The notes under the pieces are model-generated. The model was given only the letters and a program-made list of their open reading frames with translations. It had not been told where the DNA came from and did no database searches. A stretch of DNA of 64,000 bases, taken from Spongospora subterranea. Its lineage: Eukaryota; Endomyxa; Phytomyxea; Plasmodiophorida; Plasmodiophoridae. The stretch spans positions 1 to 64,000 of the forward strand of contig OUQQ01000003.1 in assembly GCA_900404475.1 (NCBI GenBank), in the 5' to 3' direction. The position numbers and the translations under genes were made by a program. Positions 9,668-24,600 of this stretch are shown here, piece by piece (position 1 is the first letter of the stretch; every line of letters begins with the position of its first letter).

Positions 9668-12600
9668 ATGGATGGGGGCAGCGACCATACGGACCCACAA
9701 TCATTGCAGAGAGCGTTACGCTCGAGATTGATCAGGAAAGCGACGCCATCTGTGCTGAAAAAATATGGGGAGCGTAGTCCGAAGCGGGTGACGACGCAAA
9801 ATAAATCGGTGTCTGCAGCTGCAGAAGCGTCAGCAAAATTCTTTGACTTTGCTGGTTATCAAAACACCGTTGCCAGTGATCAAAATCCTGGGCGAATTGC
9901 CCAGACGGGCGAACAGCTCAAGGTCAACAAAACGCTGCATGCGTCAGAGAAAATACAGGCTCCCAAGAAGCAATCATCGAGCCAAGATCCACTTAGTCCT
10001 TTCACTTTTATTCACTCTGTACGCACAGAGCCCGCTTCGGAACGATTCGTGTATTTGAATTCAATCGGTCCATACAATCTTCGAATTGTGCATCATACTA
10101 AAGTATGGAAAAAGGCAACTAGAGCCGATTTACGAACAATTGTTAAATGTCCCTCAGGTGAACCCGGCAAACCATTACACAATGTCCAATGCAGGGGTCA
10201 CACATTTTTATGCAGGGCAATCCACTTTTATTCCATTAGGTATTTTCCCTGTAGGTTCTTCAGTAATTACACTCCTGATCAACTGTCGCATAGATCGATG
10301 GGAAAGAGAATATACATTGTATTCCAAGTTGATGATCATTCCTTTCTTCGCAAAATACAGAATGTGGAAGTCATTCATTCTTTGGAAAAAGCATATCCGG
10401 TCAACAAAGACCAGCAAATATGAATCTATTCTACAAGCCAATTTGCTCATTTTGAGCATAAATCTTCGGGAACCACTAATGAAGTTACGAGAACTGCTTG
10501 CTGAAGTGTCATCTTGGGATTTGTTTGCTGTAATATTTGAGATTGATCCAAGATATTAGCTGAACCTGGGCGTTTTAATAGGTTGATCGGTGGACTACTT
10601 TGAGTTTAGCAGACTTTTCTGCTAATCAATCAAAGCGACTAGAAAACATTAAGCAGAAGCTACAAAATTTGAAGGAGAATGTTTATAGGGTCGTTTTAGA
10701 GGCTTGCGAAGTCGATTTGAATCGGTTTTTAGTCCAAAATGGATTTCGTTCATTGCCTGGTGGAAACGGAACAGAACATTCACAAGAGACAGTTGAGAAA
10801 GCAAGTTTTAGTGTGAACTGACTATCTGAAATGTTTAACGGTGATTTAATTTAGATATCACATGCAGAAAGAGCGGCGATTCGCTCAGAATGTAAAAAAC
10901 TATCAAAATTCATCAAGCTGGCGGATTACTTCTTGATTGGTACCCTGGCATCCCTGTCCAAAAAATGCACAAATAAGCTATGGAAAGCGTTGATAAACGC
11001 TCAAAGTTACGCAAACGTAGGTTACTGAGCCGGGACGCAGAAAACAAAACAGTTTTACAGCCGACTTCAGGAAAATGGCGACGAAGACAATGCGGAAGGT
11101 GACAACTCAGGAATGATTCCTGTGGTGTGCGAGCCTATATTTTCCGTCGAAATTTTACTGGCGGAGCGACGATTCTCATTCTCCCCAACGTTGTCTGATT
11201 TCGACTCAACGTTGCGCAACATAGTTATGGATGCGGTTCAGGTTAGAAATATGCATCGTACTATGGATGCTCGTTTACCCTTGAGACAGGCCACAATGAC
11301 GCTAGAATTGCTAAGCAATGATCCTGGTCTTGCACAATACACCCAGACTCATGCTGACGAAGCCGATGATAACAACGATGATTCTGAATTACAAGCGATC
11401 GTGCTACAGGTCGGCAGTTTGAAAACCCCAATTTATCAGCGAGTATATTAACATTCAGGCATGATATAGGACACCGACTTCCAGGAATCGCTTCATGGCA
11501 TTGCTGATGGGTTGCGTCTCATATTCTCGCAGTTAGAAGAATTCTCACACAAGTTCGACGTATTTCTCAACATATATCTGGAGCCGCACCCAGACCTTAC
11601 ATTGTTGCGATCTGCTCAAGTTTCCGATTTCGCCGATATAATCAAAAAGTATACCGATCAAATTCAAGCCTTTCAAGGTAACTCGAGTTGCCTTCCACTT
11701 TTTTCTGTCAAAGCTAACTATTTATTCAACAGATTTACAGCATAGCTCAGTCGTTACAATAACTCGCCTGGATAGCGAAAATCTGAAAAAGAGTCTACTT
11801 CCCATACCAGAAAAGCGGTTGATGGATGTCCAAAATATGTTGCCTGAATTGGCCAAAGATAAATCAACTCAGCTTTTGGAAACTCTGAAGACGTACAACG
11901 CTGACATATCAAGAGTTGCTGAATTTTCCTCGTTTTGTAAACCTATTGTAACCTGCTCTCATAGATTCCAGACTCCGTTGACGACTTCGTATCTTTTATG
12001 GCCCATCTCACGAGAGCTAATGGGCACGCCGACCTATTAGACGATGAATTCCAATCTATTACGGCTTTATATGCGTTAATTGACGAATATTCGATCAGAG
12101 TATCTGAGAGCGATGGTGTCGTATACGATAAATTAGCGCAGGTATGTTATAAGTCCTGCCAATGTTTGATGAACCTTGATTTTTTCAATAAATAGGCTCG
12201 TCAAACATTAAAAACTACAGTGTCGCTCTCTGAGTCATCTATTGAAGACAATATTGCCAGGTTTAGCAGAGAACTAACAACGGAGATTCCAATTCTGGTC
12301 AAGAATGTCGCTAAAGTAGAAGAAAAGCTCCAAGACGGCTGCATTGCCAACATCAATTCGAAACCAGGTGACGTTCTCAAATTCATTTCGGACCAGGCAA
12401 GTGCTATTCCATAATTGAAATATAATCTGACCTTGATGGTTAAGGATATCGAGCTTCGACGTCTTGAAGAGCTTTCTCGAAAGTACCAATATAGTCAACA
12501 AGTATTGGAAGTAGAAATTTCGCAGTTCGACCACATCGCGGAAGTTCGACAGGATTTGGAGGTGAAGATGGAACTCTATAGATCTATAGTTGAATGGGAA

Positions 12601-15600
12601 GAACGAACAAACCTATGGAAAGAACAGTTGTTCACGGAGATTGAAGTTGACAACATTTCCGAAGAGCTGAAGAAATTCCTGAAAACTGCAATGAAGGCGT
12701 ATCGACTGTTAGAGAATAATCCAGTATTCATTTGCTCACAATTTGCCATGAACTACATCTGAACTGTGCTCTAGGTCGTCCCAATTTTCAAGGCAAAAGT
12801 CATGTCATTCCAGCAAGCAATGCCAATTGTGATTGACCTCAGAAACAAATCCCTGGCTGACAGACACTGGACAGAAATCCAGTCTCTAATTGGGTACGAC
12901 ATTCCAGCCGACCCTCAGTTCTGTCTAGGTAAGACAGGCGTTAAGATTTACGTTGAGAATCTTACCGTCGGGCAGGAACGCTGATCGAGCTCAATGCAAT
13001 CAAGTTTGCAGCTGAGATCAATGCGATATCTGTGAAAGCAGTTCAAGAAGCGGGCCTGTTGGTTATGCTCGATAAAGTCGTCACAACATGGAAAGATCTC
13101 GATTTCATTCTGCTTCCGTACAAAGACCAAAAAGACGTAAGCCGTTGGGGAGGATGATATCAATCTCTTTAATCTTGCAATAGGTTTGGGTGTTGGGGTC
13201 CCTTGAGGACATCATCGCTAGTCTTGATGAGTCGTTGGTCACAATCAATACAATAACTGGATCTAGGTACATAGATCCTATACGGAAGCAAGTCCTTGAA
13301 TGGAACAAGCGACTGTTACTGTTCCAAGAAGTTGTTGATGAGTGGATAACCTGTCAACGAAAATGGAGATACTTAGAGACAATATTCTCTGCACAGGTTG
13401 TACTGCTCCAATCCCTAATGATGTCGAACTTAACATTGCAATAGGACATTGTCAGGCAACTGCCTGAAGACTCTAAACTCTTCGCTATTGTGAATAAGTC
13501 GTGGCATGAGATCATGAAGAGAACGGCAGACGATCCAAATGCCCTGAAAGCGGCGACCTCGTATCACGGGCTGAAAGAAACTTTGCAGCAGCACAATGCT
13601 ATGTTGGACAAAATCGAGAAACGTCTTGAGGTGGGTGAATGATTTGACCATGGAGAACTTATTAACCTTTATTTGAAAGGATTATTTGGAGACGAAACGA
13701 CAAAGCTTCCCAAGGTTTTACTTTCTTTCCAACGATGAACTTTTGGAAATTTTGGCTCAGTCCAAAAACGTCCGAGCAGTACAGCCACATCTCAGAAAGT
13801 GCTTTGACAATATCGTTAGCCTTGATTTTGGAAAGGACCCTAAGTCAACAGATATATTGGCCATGAATTCGTCAGAAGGGGAGCGGGTTCCCTTAGGTGC
13901 GACAATGGGATGACTTGTGGCTTTATCTCATTCTTGGTTAGGCAAGAATTTAAAGGCTCGTGGTAGCGTCGAGCTTTGGCTCTGCGCCTTGGAAACTGAT
14001 ATGGTGAAAAGTTTACACAAGTTCATGAAGCAGGGTCTGATAGATTATGACGAGACGCCACGCCCGGAATGGGTATTGCAGCAATTTGGTCAAATCGTGA
14101 TGACCGTGTCACAAATAACGTGGGCGCGGGGATGTGAACAAGCGCTGTGTAGCTCATCTCCAATATCGTCCATGAAATCGTGGTACGATACCCAAGTTCA
14201 GCAGTTGGCGAACCTCACCGAAGTGGTCCGCATGGATCTCTCTTCCATTGATCGGCAAAAGGTCATTATTTTGTTGTTGATTTTTTGAAGTTACTCACCT
14301 GTTTTCACAAATTAGGTCGTGGCGTTGGTGACAACAGACGTCCATGCTCGTGACGTTATCAAAGCAATGCTCGATAATGCAGTCGCAAATACCAACGATT
14401 TTAGGTGGCAGCAGCAGCTAAGGTATGCTTGTATTTTGTACATCGTTGTTAGAATTGATGCAATCTTGCTGAAGGTTCTACTGGGACACCGACAAGGATG
14501 ACTGCATTGTAAGGCAAGTCAATGCCCAATTTGATTATGGCTATGAGTACATGGGGGTTACGTCAAGACTGGTTATCACTCCACTAACCGACAGGTCCAT
14601 GAATATTACGAAGCGTTGATGGGAACGACACTGAATCGAGTTGTTTCAGATGTTGGATGACGATAACTGGAGCCCTGCATATAAAATTAGGGTGCTCTCC
14701 TGCGGGTCCGGCCGGAACAGGTAATTATTTTCATTTCGACTTTCAGGTCAGCATGTGAATCTGGTTCAAGGTAAAACGGAATCGGTGAAAGATCTGGCTA
14801 AAGCCCTTGGAATACAATGTGTAGTCTTCAACTGTTCAGACCAAATAGACTATAAGGTCGGCTTTCAATATCAACGGTTTTTCGTAGTCGTCAACTGAAT
14901 GAAATCAGATGATGGGAAAACTTTTCTCCGGATTGGCACAAAGCGGGGCATGGGCGTGTCTTGATGAATTTAACAGAATCGACATTGAAGTTCTTTCTGT
15001 TATCGCTCAGCAACTTCTTCAAATCAGACAGGCGTTGCTTCAGAATTTAACGGAATTTATGTTCATGGACCACGTAATCACTCTGAAACCCCTGTGCGGC
15101 GTCATGGTGACCATGAACCCAGGATATGCTGGGAGAACAGAGCTTCCGGATAACTTAAAAGTATGTCAGATATTTATAATTGATGGAAAACCTCCAATTT
15201 ACACATTTGCCATCGCAGGTGATGTTCCGCCCCGTGTCGATGATGATTCCCGATTATGCTTTGATTGCCGAGATTATGCTTTTTGCTGAAGGGTTTTCAT
15301 CGGCATCCATCCTTTCCAAAAAAATGGTCACTCGCTCGTCTCAAGTACTCCGATTTTCCCTCACGTTTCGGATCAGGTTAAACTGTACAAGTTAAGCTCA
15401 GAACAGTTGAGTCAGCAAGATCATTATGACTTTGGCATGCGGGCAGTAAAATCTGTGCTTGTAATGGCGGGGTCCCTGAAGAGGGCTCAGCCGAATTTGA
15501 ACGAAGACGCCGTGCTGATTCGAGCAATGAGGTTGTCCCCCGTTTTATGGTAGTTAACAGCATTATAGTAATAAGTTTCAGAGATGCCAACGTTCCGAAA

Positions 15601-18600
15601 TTCCTTAATGATGATTTGCCATTGTTTGGGGCCATCGTTCAAGACCTCTTTCCTGGGACGGTTTTAGTAGATCCAGACTATGGTCAGCTCAAGCTTGAAA
15701 TTGAGGTAGTTTTTGGTTGAAGCAGCAAACTATTGATTACTTACGATATGGATATTACAGGCTTGTTCAGAAGCCAGCGGACTTCAAAAAGTGCCTAACT
15801 TTGTCACGAAAGTTATTCAGCTATTCGACACTTTCAACGTCAGGTTTGGCGTAATGCTTGTCGGGCCAACAGGATCGGGTAAAACTGAATGCTATCGGAT
15901 GCTCGCCAAGGCGATGATCAGTTTGAAGGAAAAGGTTTGTGCAGAGGTCCATCGATTTCGTGCGGGTTTCTGATGATGTGCAATAGAATCCCAGTTCTAG
16001 CGTATATGCCAACATTCTTCAGCACATTTTGAATCCCAAGTGCATTTCAATGGGGGAACTATATGGTGAGGTCAGCGTGCTGTCCCAGGAATGGACAGAT
16101 GGACTTGCATCAACAATAATGAGGGAAGCAATCAAAGACGAGGTTTCTGAGAACAAGCACTGGATAGTTTTCGGTAATACGTATGGGAATCCGTTTCATA
16201 TTCGTCTTCCGAAGACGTATTTCCAGATGGCCCTGTTGACGCGCTCTGGATTGAGAATATGAACACAGTGCTCGACGACAATATGACTTTATGTCTTGCC
16301 AACGGTGAGCGTATCAAGCTTAAGAAAGAGCTTCGAATGCTCTTCGAAGTCGAAGATTTGGCTGTCGCGTCGCCTGCGACTGTTTCCCGATGTGGAATGG
16401 TCTATATTCCTGCAGCAGATGTTGGGACTCAACCGTTCATTGAATCATGGATTCAACATACGCTGGATACCAAGGTTCCAGTTGAGGTGAGAGTCGGGAA
16501 CCATTTGACGATTACAGAGTATGACACGGTCCAGGTTCGGGACGATCTACGCAACTCGTTCGCGACATTTTTGGAGATTTTGGCATTTCAACGACAGCAT
16601 TGTTCTGAGCCCATTGTCACCGTCGATATTAACATTGCAGCTTCTGTATGTCGTATTTTCCAGGTATCTGTTCGAGCGTACTGTTTTCACCTCTGTCTGA
16701 TTGGGTTTTCAAGGCTCTGTTTTCTGAAAATAATGGGGTCAACTTCATACCATCTGCTATCGCTGTTGTAGAAAACACCGTAGATGCGGCCAATATTTCA
16801 ACGCCTACAGAATCGCCTCCTGCAGATACGGGTACATCGCGTATCCTAATGAAGAAATATCGGCGACTAATTGTCATCCAGAATCGGAAAAAGCCAGATT
16901 CTTGGATCAGCTAAAAGCGCTGTCTCAGGATATATATCTATTCGCTGTGATTTGGGCCGTTGGAGGATCTATATCTGAGAAGTATCGGGATAGGTAAACT
17001 GCCATCGTATATACGTAACGTCATATCTAATGCAGCATCAGATTTTCTGATTTTATCAAGCAACTTGTGCCGCGTTCTCGTATTCCGAAAACAGGAAGCG
17101 TTTTTGAGGTACCCTTGGAGTTCTAGGATGAATCAACACCAACCTGCATTTAGTATTATATTGATGTCAAGCAAGGGTTCTGGAAGAAATGGGACGGGAA
17201 GGTCGGGGATTTCAACTTCAGCGTTGATTCTGCCTATTTCCAGCTCCTAGTTCCAACGATAGACACTGCAACATTTTCCTTTCTTATGGAATTGCAAATC
17301 AAGCTCAATCATTCAGTTTTCTTCACTGGAGTAACTGGTGTCGGAAAATCGATCATTGCTGCCGGTAGACCTCCTTCATGTAATAGTTAGGCATTTCCAA
17401 AGGGTTTTGCCGCAGATGTTTTCCAATCGATGAAAGAAAAATCTGGAGCAATTCCCGTTGCGATTAATTTTTCAGCTCAAACTGGTTCGAGACAAGTCCA
17501 AGAAACAATCGAGTCAAAACTTGAAAAAAAGAGGAAAAATTTGCTTGGTGGACCTTTGGGAAAGCAGGTAGGTCAACGTTCGTACTTCAAAACAACATTT
17601 ACCTCAGAGCACTCTGCTTGCTGTTCAGGTTATCATATTTATAGACGACGTTAATATGCCAGCTGTGGAACAATTTGGTGCTCAACCGCCAATTGAATTA
17701 CTACGCCAGTTTCAAGTAAGCATCGCAGTCACCCCTTGATTGTTTCCACCAACCACTGCGTCAGGATATGAAAGGATTTTACGACCGAGATAAGCTTTTC
17801 TGGAAATCTATCACAGACGTAACCGTTTGTTGCGGTGCTGCTCCACCTGGGGGTGGCAGGAACGCCATCTCCCGAAGGTATACTCTCGTCTGTCCACTCA
17901 TGAACACGGTCCTTACAATTCTCAGGTTTACGCGTCATTTTCACATGCTGTGTATACCTTCGCCGTCGTTTGCTGTCATGAACCGAATATTCGGCAAAAT
18001 ACTCTCCGGTTATCTTGTCGCAGTACAGTTCAAAAAAGAGGTTTCTATTGTAAAGCACGTTAGTTCAGGGTTGGTTAACTCAATTCCGCGTAGATCCACA
18101 CTCTATGCGATCCGATTGTGAAATCAACAATTCAGCTGTATTTGGACGTATCAGAAGAGTTACTTCCAATCCCAGCAAAATCGCATTACACATTTAATCT
18201 GAGAGATATCTCAAAGGTGGTTCTTGCTCAGTCAAATCTTCTGTTCACACAGTGAACTCAGTATTCAGGTTTTTCAAGGAATACTGATGTGTAAACCGTC
18301 TTCGATTGGGACCAATACAGAAATGATGGTCCGATTGTGGATCCACGAAGCGCAACGCTGCCTTTACGATCGCTTAATCGATTCTACTGATAAGCTCTGG
18401 TTCACTAAACGCATCATCTCGCTTTTAGAGCAGAATTTCGCATTGTCGTGGGACCATGAGTCATTATTTGAAGACGATTCAAAACCAGTAAACGGCCTTG
18501 CATCTTATTAAGTGTGAGCTAAATTCTTCTATTCAGCTGATGTTTGCTGACTTCTTCAAGCCGATGGTTGACAAAGAATATGAGGAAGGAAAAGATCTCA

Positions 18601-21600
18601 GTAAATGTGTCGGCATCCTTCACGAGTTTTTAGAGGAATATAATATCAACTCAACGTCGAAAATTAATCTCGTCTTCTTTGCCGATGCGGTACGCCATAT
18701 CATCCGAATATCTCGAGTACTTCGGCAGCCGCGAGGTGAACTTCATGTAAACAGTTCTGTCCACACCTGACTGTCTGAAAAAGGGAATTTGATGTTGGTC
18801 GGTGTTGGTGGTTCTGGGAAGCAAAGTTTAACACGCTTAGCGTCCGCTATTGCAGAGTACAAATGTGTTCAGATTGAGGTACATGATGCTCAGGCTAATT
18901 CTGTGTCGTTCTTATTTTTTGGTGTTAAGAATCGAAAAGGCTATGGCTATAGCGAATTCCGCGATGACGTCAAATCGGTTTTGCTTTCCACAGGAGTTCA
19001 AGGACACCCTATCGTTTTTCTGTTCTCTGACTCCCAAATCATTGAAGAACGATTTTTAGAAGACATCAATTGTCTTCTGAATGCCGGTGAAATTCCAAAC
19101 CTTTTCGCTTCAGATGAAGTATCGAAGATTGTAGACGACCTTTCTCCTACAGGTCGGTTCGTCGAAACAACAAACATGCTTACATTGCTAAGTTTCTTTC
19201 TCGCAGTTGAAAAACTTGGGCTACCTGTCAATCGGGACACTGTTTATAACACTTTTGTGTCTCGTGTGAGGCAGAAGCTGCACATTGTTCTCTGTTTAAG
19301 CCCGGTCGGAGAATCGTTCCGAGTCCGCTGTCGAATGTTTCCTTCGTTGATTAACTGCACAACCATTGATTGGTTTCAGCCATGGCCTGAACAGGTCATC
19401 AACTCGACATGGAAATTCAACGCAGCTTCTGAAGAGTTTTCAGGCACTTCTCTCCGTCTCGTCTCGGTTTATTGAGACATTAGATCTTCCGTCAGAGGAT
19501 CTGCGCTCTGCTCTGAAGAGTCTTTGTGTTCATGTTCACCTAACCGTTGAACAAGCGTGTGAACGATTCTATCGTATGTGCCGTAGACGAGTAAGTGTCT
19601 GGTTTGGTGACAAACCCCCATTCTGATATTGGCGATAGATGTACATCACCCCCAAATCTTACCTTGATTTGATCTCGCTTTTTTTGGGCATTCTCGAGGA
19701 GAAACGAAGTGACCTCAGAATGAAGCATGAACGGCTCAGTATCGGAATTTCCAAAATGAAAGAAACCAACGATATCGTAGCGAATCTGCAACAAGAATTG
19801 AAAAAGTCAGTGAGATATAGAGAGTCGCTGTTTACAGTTCTGGTAATACACTCTCAGTTTGCAGCCTGAACTGGTTTTGAAATCGAAAGAGACTGAAGAA
19901 ATGCTGACACAAGTTGCGCAAGACCAAGAAACGGCGGATCGAGTTAAGAAAGTGTAAGTGGCTAGGTTTTTTACTCATCGAAAACTCAATCTAATTATGA
20001 AGAGTTATCGTTGAGGAAAATGCTGTCAATGAAGAAGCGACACGCGTTACGAAATTCCAAGCAGAAGCCCAAGCAGACTTAGATCTTGCTCTTCCGGCCT
20101 TAGAAGCTGCTGTCGAGTCGTTGAACTCTCTCAATAAGGTGTGAATTTTACTATAGTTAGAACGTCAAATGGGCTGCAGTTTACACATTCTTGATTGGTC
20201 ACAACAAAAAAAATTGTTATAATCATTCGTTTACGTTTGTAAAATATTCAGTCGTTTTATGCTTAGGGCGATATTAGCGAAGTCAAGGCTATGGCAAAGC
20301 CACCCAAAGGAGTAGTTATGGTCTGTGAAGCCGTCAACATTCTGTTGGGTGAAAAGCCAGATTGGGATACATGCAAAAAGGTCACTACATTAGGGAAGTG
20401 CTTACGCAACGACTGATCACGATTTCATGACAGGTCATGTCCAACACACAGTTTCTGTCATTGCTCAAGGGGTATGATAAAGACAACATCAGTAAAAGCA
20501 TTGTCAAGAAGCTGGAGCCATACATTGCCAATGAAGACTTCAACGAGAAAGTCATGGCAAAAGTATCAAAAGCAGCCTTGAGCTTATGCAAATGGGTTTG
20601 TGCCGTTTACACATACTCGCAAGTTGCGAAGGAGGTAAATCGAAAAGGCGCACGGGGATCAAATTCCCCTTGCTCAATGCTCGGAATACATCAGGTTGAA
20701 CCGAAGCGGTTACGGTTAGAAGAAATGAACAAGCAGCTTGCGAGCGCCAACGAAAAGCTGTCGCTTAAACAAGCTGAATTGAAAGCCGTCGTCAACAAAG
20801 TTGAAGCGTAAAACTGGATCATTCGAATTGCCAATCAAATTTGTGACGCTGAGATCTCCAGGCTCAAAGTCAAATGTGCGGCCGCTGTAAGCGAAAAGAA
20901 TCGCCTGAACATGCTCTCGGAACAAACGAAAGATCGACTGAGCCGAGCATCGAAGCTGACAACTGGTAATCACCACTTGTGATTGATTGCCGATGTCGTG
21001 TTGAGGAGAGGGACACTAGGGCTCGCCGATGAAGCTATTCGATGGGACGTGACGATCAACGATATCTCGGTCTCCCTTGATAATTTGGTTGGGGACATTT
21101 TCCTATCTAGCGCGGCAGTTTCGTATTCTGGTCCATTTACAGGCGCATTCAGGTGATATATGACCAGTATGGTTTCGTTGATCAAGCGTTAACTTTAAAT
21201 TGGTAGGGATGAATTGTTGGCTGATTGGCGCAAAGCCTGCCTGGGAGCGTCCATTCCTGTTTCTCCAAATTACAGTCTTGTTCGATCGTTGGGAGATCCA
21301 GTGCAGATCCGGGACTGGAACTTGAAAGGTTTACCAACCGATTCTGTTTCGGTTGACTCTGCCATAATGGTTTTCCGCGGTCAACGATGGTATATAGCGA
21401 GAATGAACAACACATATGCGATCGTTAAGCGACCTTAGGCCTTTAATGATTGATCCTCAAGGTCAGGCGAAGAAGTGGATCAAACTGCTTCGTGGAAAGC
21501 AGCTGACGATCATGAAACAATCAAACCCAAACTTGCTACGGACGCTGGAAGGGGCGATTCGGAATGGCCAGTCGGTCCTGATTGAGGATTGCGACGAAAC

Positions 21601-24600
21601 CATAGAATCAGCCATGGATCCGATACTTAATAAGGTTTTGCTATTGAGCTCGGTGCTTATCGCTTGTATTGATATCCACATTTAGGCGACCTTTTCCCAA
21701 GGAGGGCGAACAATGATCAAATTGGGAGATTCAACAATCGACTATGACGATGCGTTCAGGTTCTACATCACAACCAAGCACGCGAACCCACATTATTTGC
21801 CGGAAGTGAGTTGCTATGAATCCCTCAATAATTTTCCGTATATGCGTCGCGTTGACTTTGGAAATCCTACACTTAGGTTTGCATCAAAGTAAATCTCATC
21901 AACTTTACGGTTACCAGCTTGGGATTGGAAGACCAGTTGTTAGGGGACGTCGTTCGTAAAGAACGCCCTGAGATTGAAGAGAACAAAGACCGGCTAGTGG
22001 TACAAACAAATGTTGGGTAGTTTTGGAGCCAAGCTTAATTTGAAAGCACAGGTTCGTCTCGCTGCTGACAAAAAACAATTAAAGGATATTGGAGATAAAA
22101 TCTTGAAAATGCTGAGCGAATCAACTGGAAATTTACTCGACGATGAAGTCAGACCTATTGCCCCCTTATGAAGTATCGCTCTGAAATATGGAATTTTTAG
22201 GATTTGATAGTTACATTAGCCGATTCGAAATTCACATCCAACATCATCAACGAAAGGGTGTTGGAAGCTGAAGAAACTGCCAAAACAATCGAGAAAGTGA
22301 GAGAAAGCTATCGTTCGGTTGCCGAGCGTGGGTCGATAATTTATTTTGTAATCGCCGACCTGATCCAAATCGACCCAATGTATCAAGTAAGCAATGCATC
22401 ACACCCACCTCGTTTGCAACTACGATAATATTCGCGCTCAGTATTCCCTGTTTTACTTCAATCGTTTGTTCTCTGTCTGTATCGATAATGCGGCGAAGAG
22501 CGACGATTTATCCGAACGATTAGCTGCCTTGTTGAGAGAAATAACTGTAACCATGTACGAAAGTGTCTGTAGAGGCCTGTTCGAGGCTCACAAGCTCATT
22601 TACTCGTTCCTGATCTGTGCCATGATCGAGAAAAGGAACAAGATCATCAATGGTAATTAACACCAAAGTTGAACACTGTCTGCTCACATTTGTTTTAGAG
22701 CTTGAGTGGAATGTGGTTATGCGCGGTTTACCCACCACCGTCAAAGTCATTCCAAGCGCTCCATCTCCAGACGTTGGGTTAATTTCTGAAAAAGGTCAAT
22801 AATTGCGGTATTGTTTGTCGCGCTTGCATATTCAAAAATCACAGGATGGGTATTTATGACTGGAGTGGAATCTTTGATCCCAAATTTTCAAGGAATTTGC
22901 ACCCACGTCCTGAGCAATATTCCTGCATGGAGGGGGTTTGTGCTCTCAAAAGACCTCGCTCGCGCGGTACCCCCTTCCCCCTATGACCAGAAACTCGATC
23001 TTTTCCAGAAAATTATTCTTTTGAAGGCTTTCCGGTAATCAGTACTCTTTTGTTGCGGCACAAGGGAGTCAATATGAAGCATAGGGAGGAAAAGCTGATG
23101 TTTGCATTCTTCAACTATGTTAATGAACATCTGGGCCCGGAGTACACGCAAGTCCCCACAATCGAGCTAAAGCAATCGTATAGAGATACTGATGTGAAAA
23201 CACCTGGTTGGTTAGCTGCAATGTCTATAGTAGATCGTCATTGATATGTAAATGTAGTCATCTTTGTCCTTTCAAGTGGTGCTGATCCGACAAGTCTTCT
23301 GTTGCGCTTTGCGGTAGAGAAGGGCTTCCAAGAAAAACTTCATGTAAAACTGTTCAAAATTTTACATATGCTTTTTATCGATAGTAAATTAGGTAATCTC
23401 TCTTGGGCAAGGTCAAGGTCCAAAAGCAGCTGCTTTGATTGAAGAATGCGCAAAGACAGGGCAATGGTGTTTGCTGCAAAACTGTCACCTTGCAAAAAGT
23501 TGGATGCCCACACTGGAAAACATTGTTCAAGACCTGGCTGATAATCAAGCGAATGTTGATCAAAACTTCAGGCTCTGGCTGACTTCAATGCCTTGCACGT
23601 ACTGTTTTTGCAGCGTTAGGGCATACACCAATGTTGCTGAAGAGTTTCCACAGGTATTTCCCGGTTGCTGTTTTACAAAACGGGGTCAAACTTACGAATG
23701 AACCGCCCAAGGGTAATCATGATTTAACTAGAAGTTGAAATGCTGATGTAGATATTAGGACTCAAATCGAATTTGCTGCGATCATATCTTAACATCAACG
23801 AAGCTCAGTTCGAGGGACATTCTAAGCCTGAAATATGGAAAAAACTCGTATTTGGCTTATCATTCTTCCATGCCATTGTTCAAGAACGTAGAAAGTTCGG
23901 CCCTCTTGGGTTTAACGTAAAATATGAGTTCAATGATTCCGATCTGGATACTTCAACTCAGGTTTTTGACTGTCGGATGACGTTTTCTGCCTAAGAACTC
24001 ACAAAAGATCGTTAGGTTCTGCGAATGTTCCTTGAGGAACAACACGAAATTCCTTGGGACGCATTGCGATACGTGTGCGGTGAAATCAACTATGGCGGGC
24101 GAGTAACCGGTAAACCAGCGATTTCCGTCCAAAGGCCATATTCTTATCAATTATGTAGATGATTGGGACAGACGTTGTTTAATGTCTATTCTTGGGCAAT
24201 ACTACAATCCCGCTATTTTGAACGACGCATATAGTTTGTCATCAAGTGGCGTTTACAAAACTCCAAAGCAAGGGTATTTGGACTATTATATCGACTTTAT
24301 CCAGCAGCTTCCGGCAAATGTATGTTGTCGACGAAACTCTACATGGTTTTTGATGACGCTCGCATAGGAAGCACCTGAAATATTTGGAATGCATGAGAAT
24401 GCCAATATCACGTTTGAAACAAAAGAATCGTTGAACATCATCGAAACTATCGTCAGTTTGGAACCAAGGGATTCTCTTGTGAGTGCTGGAGCACTGACCA
24501 ACGATCAAATCGTGGTGCAAATGGCGCAGACTTTCCTGGTAAACTGCAGCATGATAAGAGGCTCCCTCATGCTGATTTAGCTGCTACAGGATGCGCTGCC

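Noticed and set aside
12929..12975. Apparent frameshift in the dynein gene
   Set aside because: It is a 47-bp GT-AG intron; removing it gives a continuous linker sequence.
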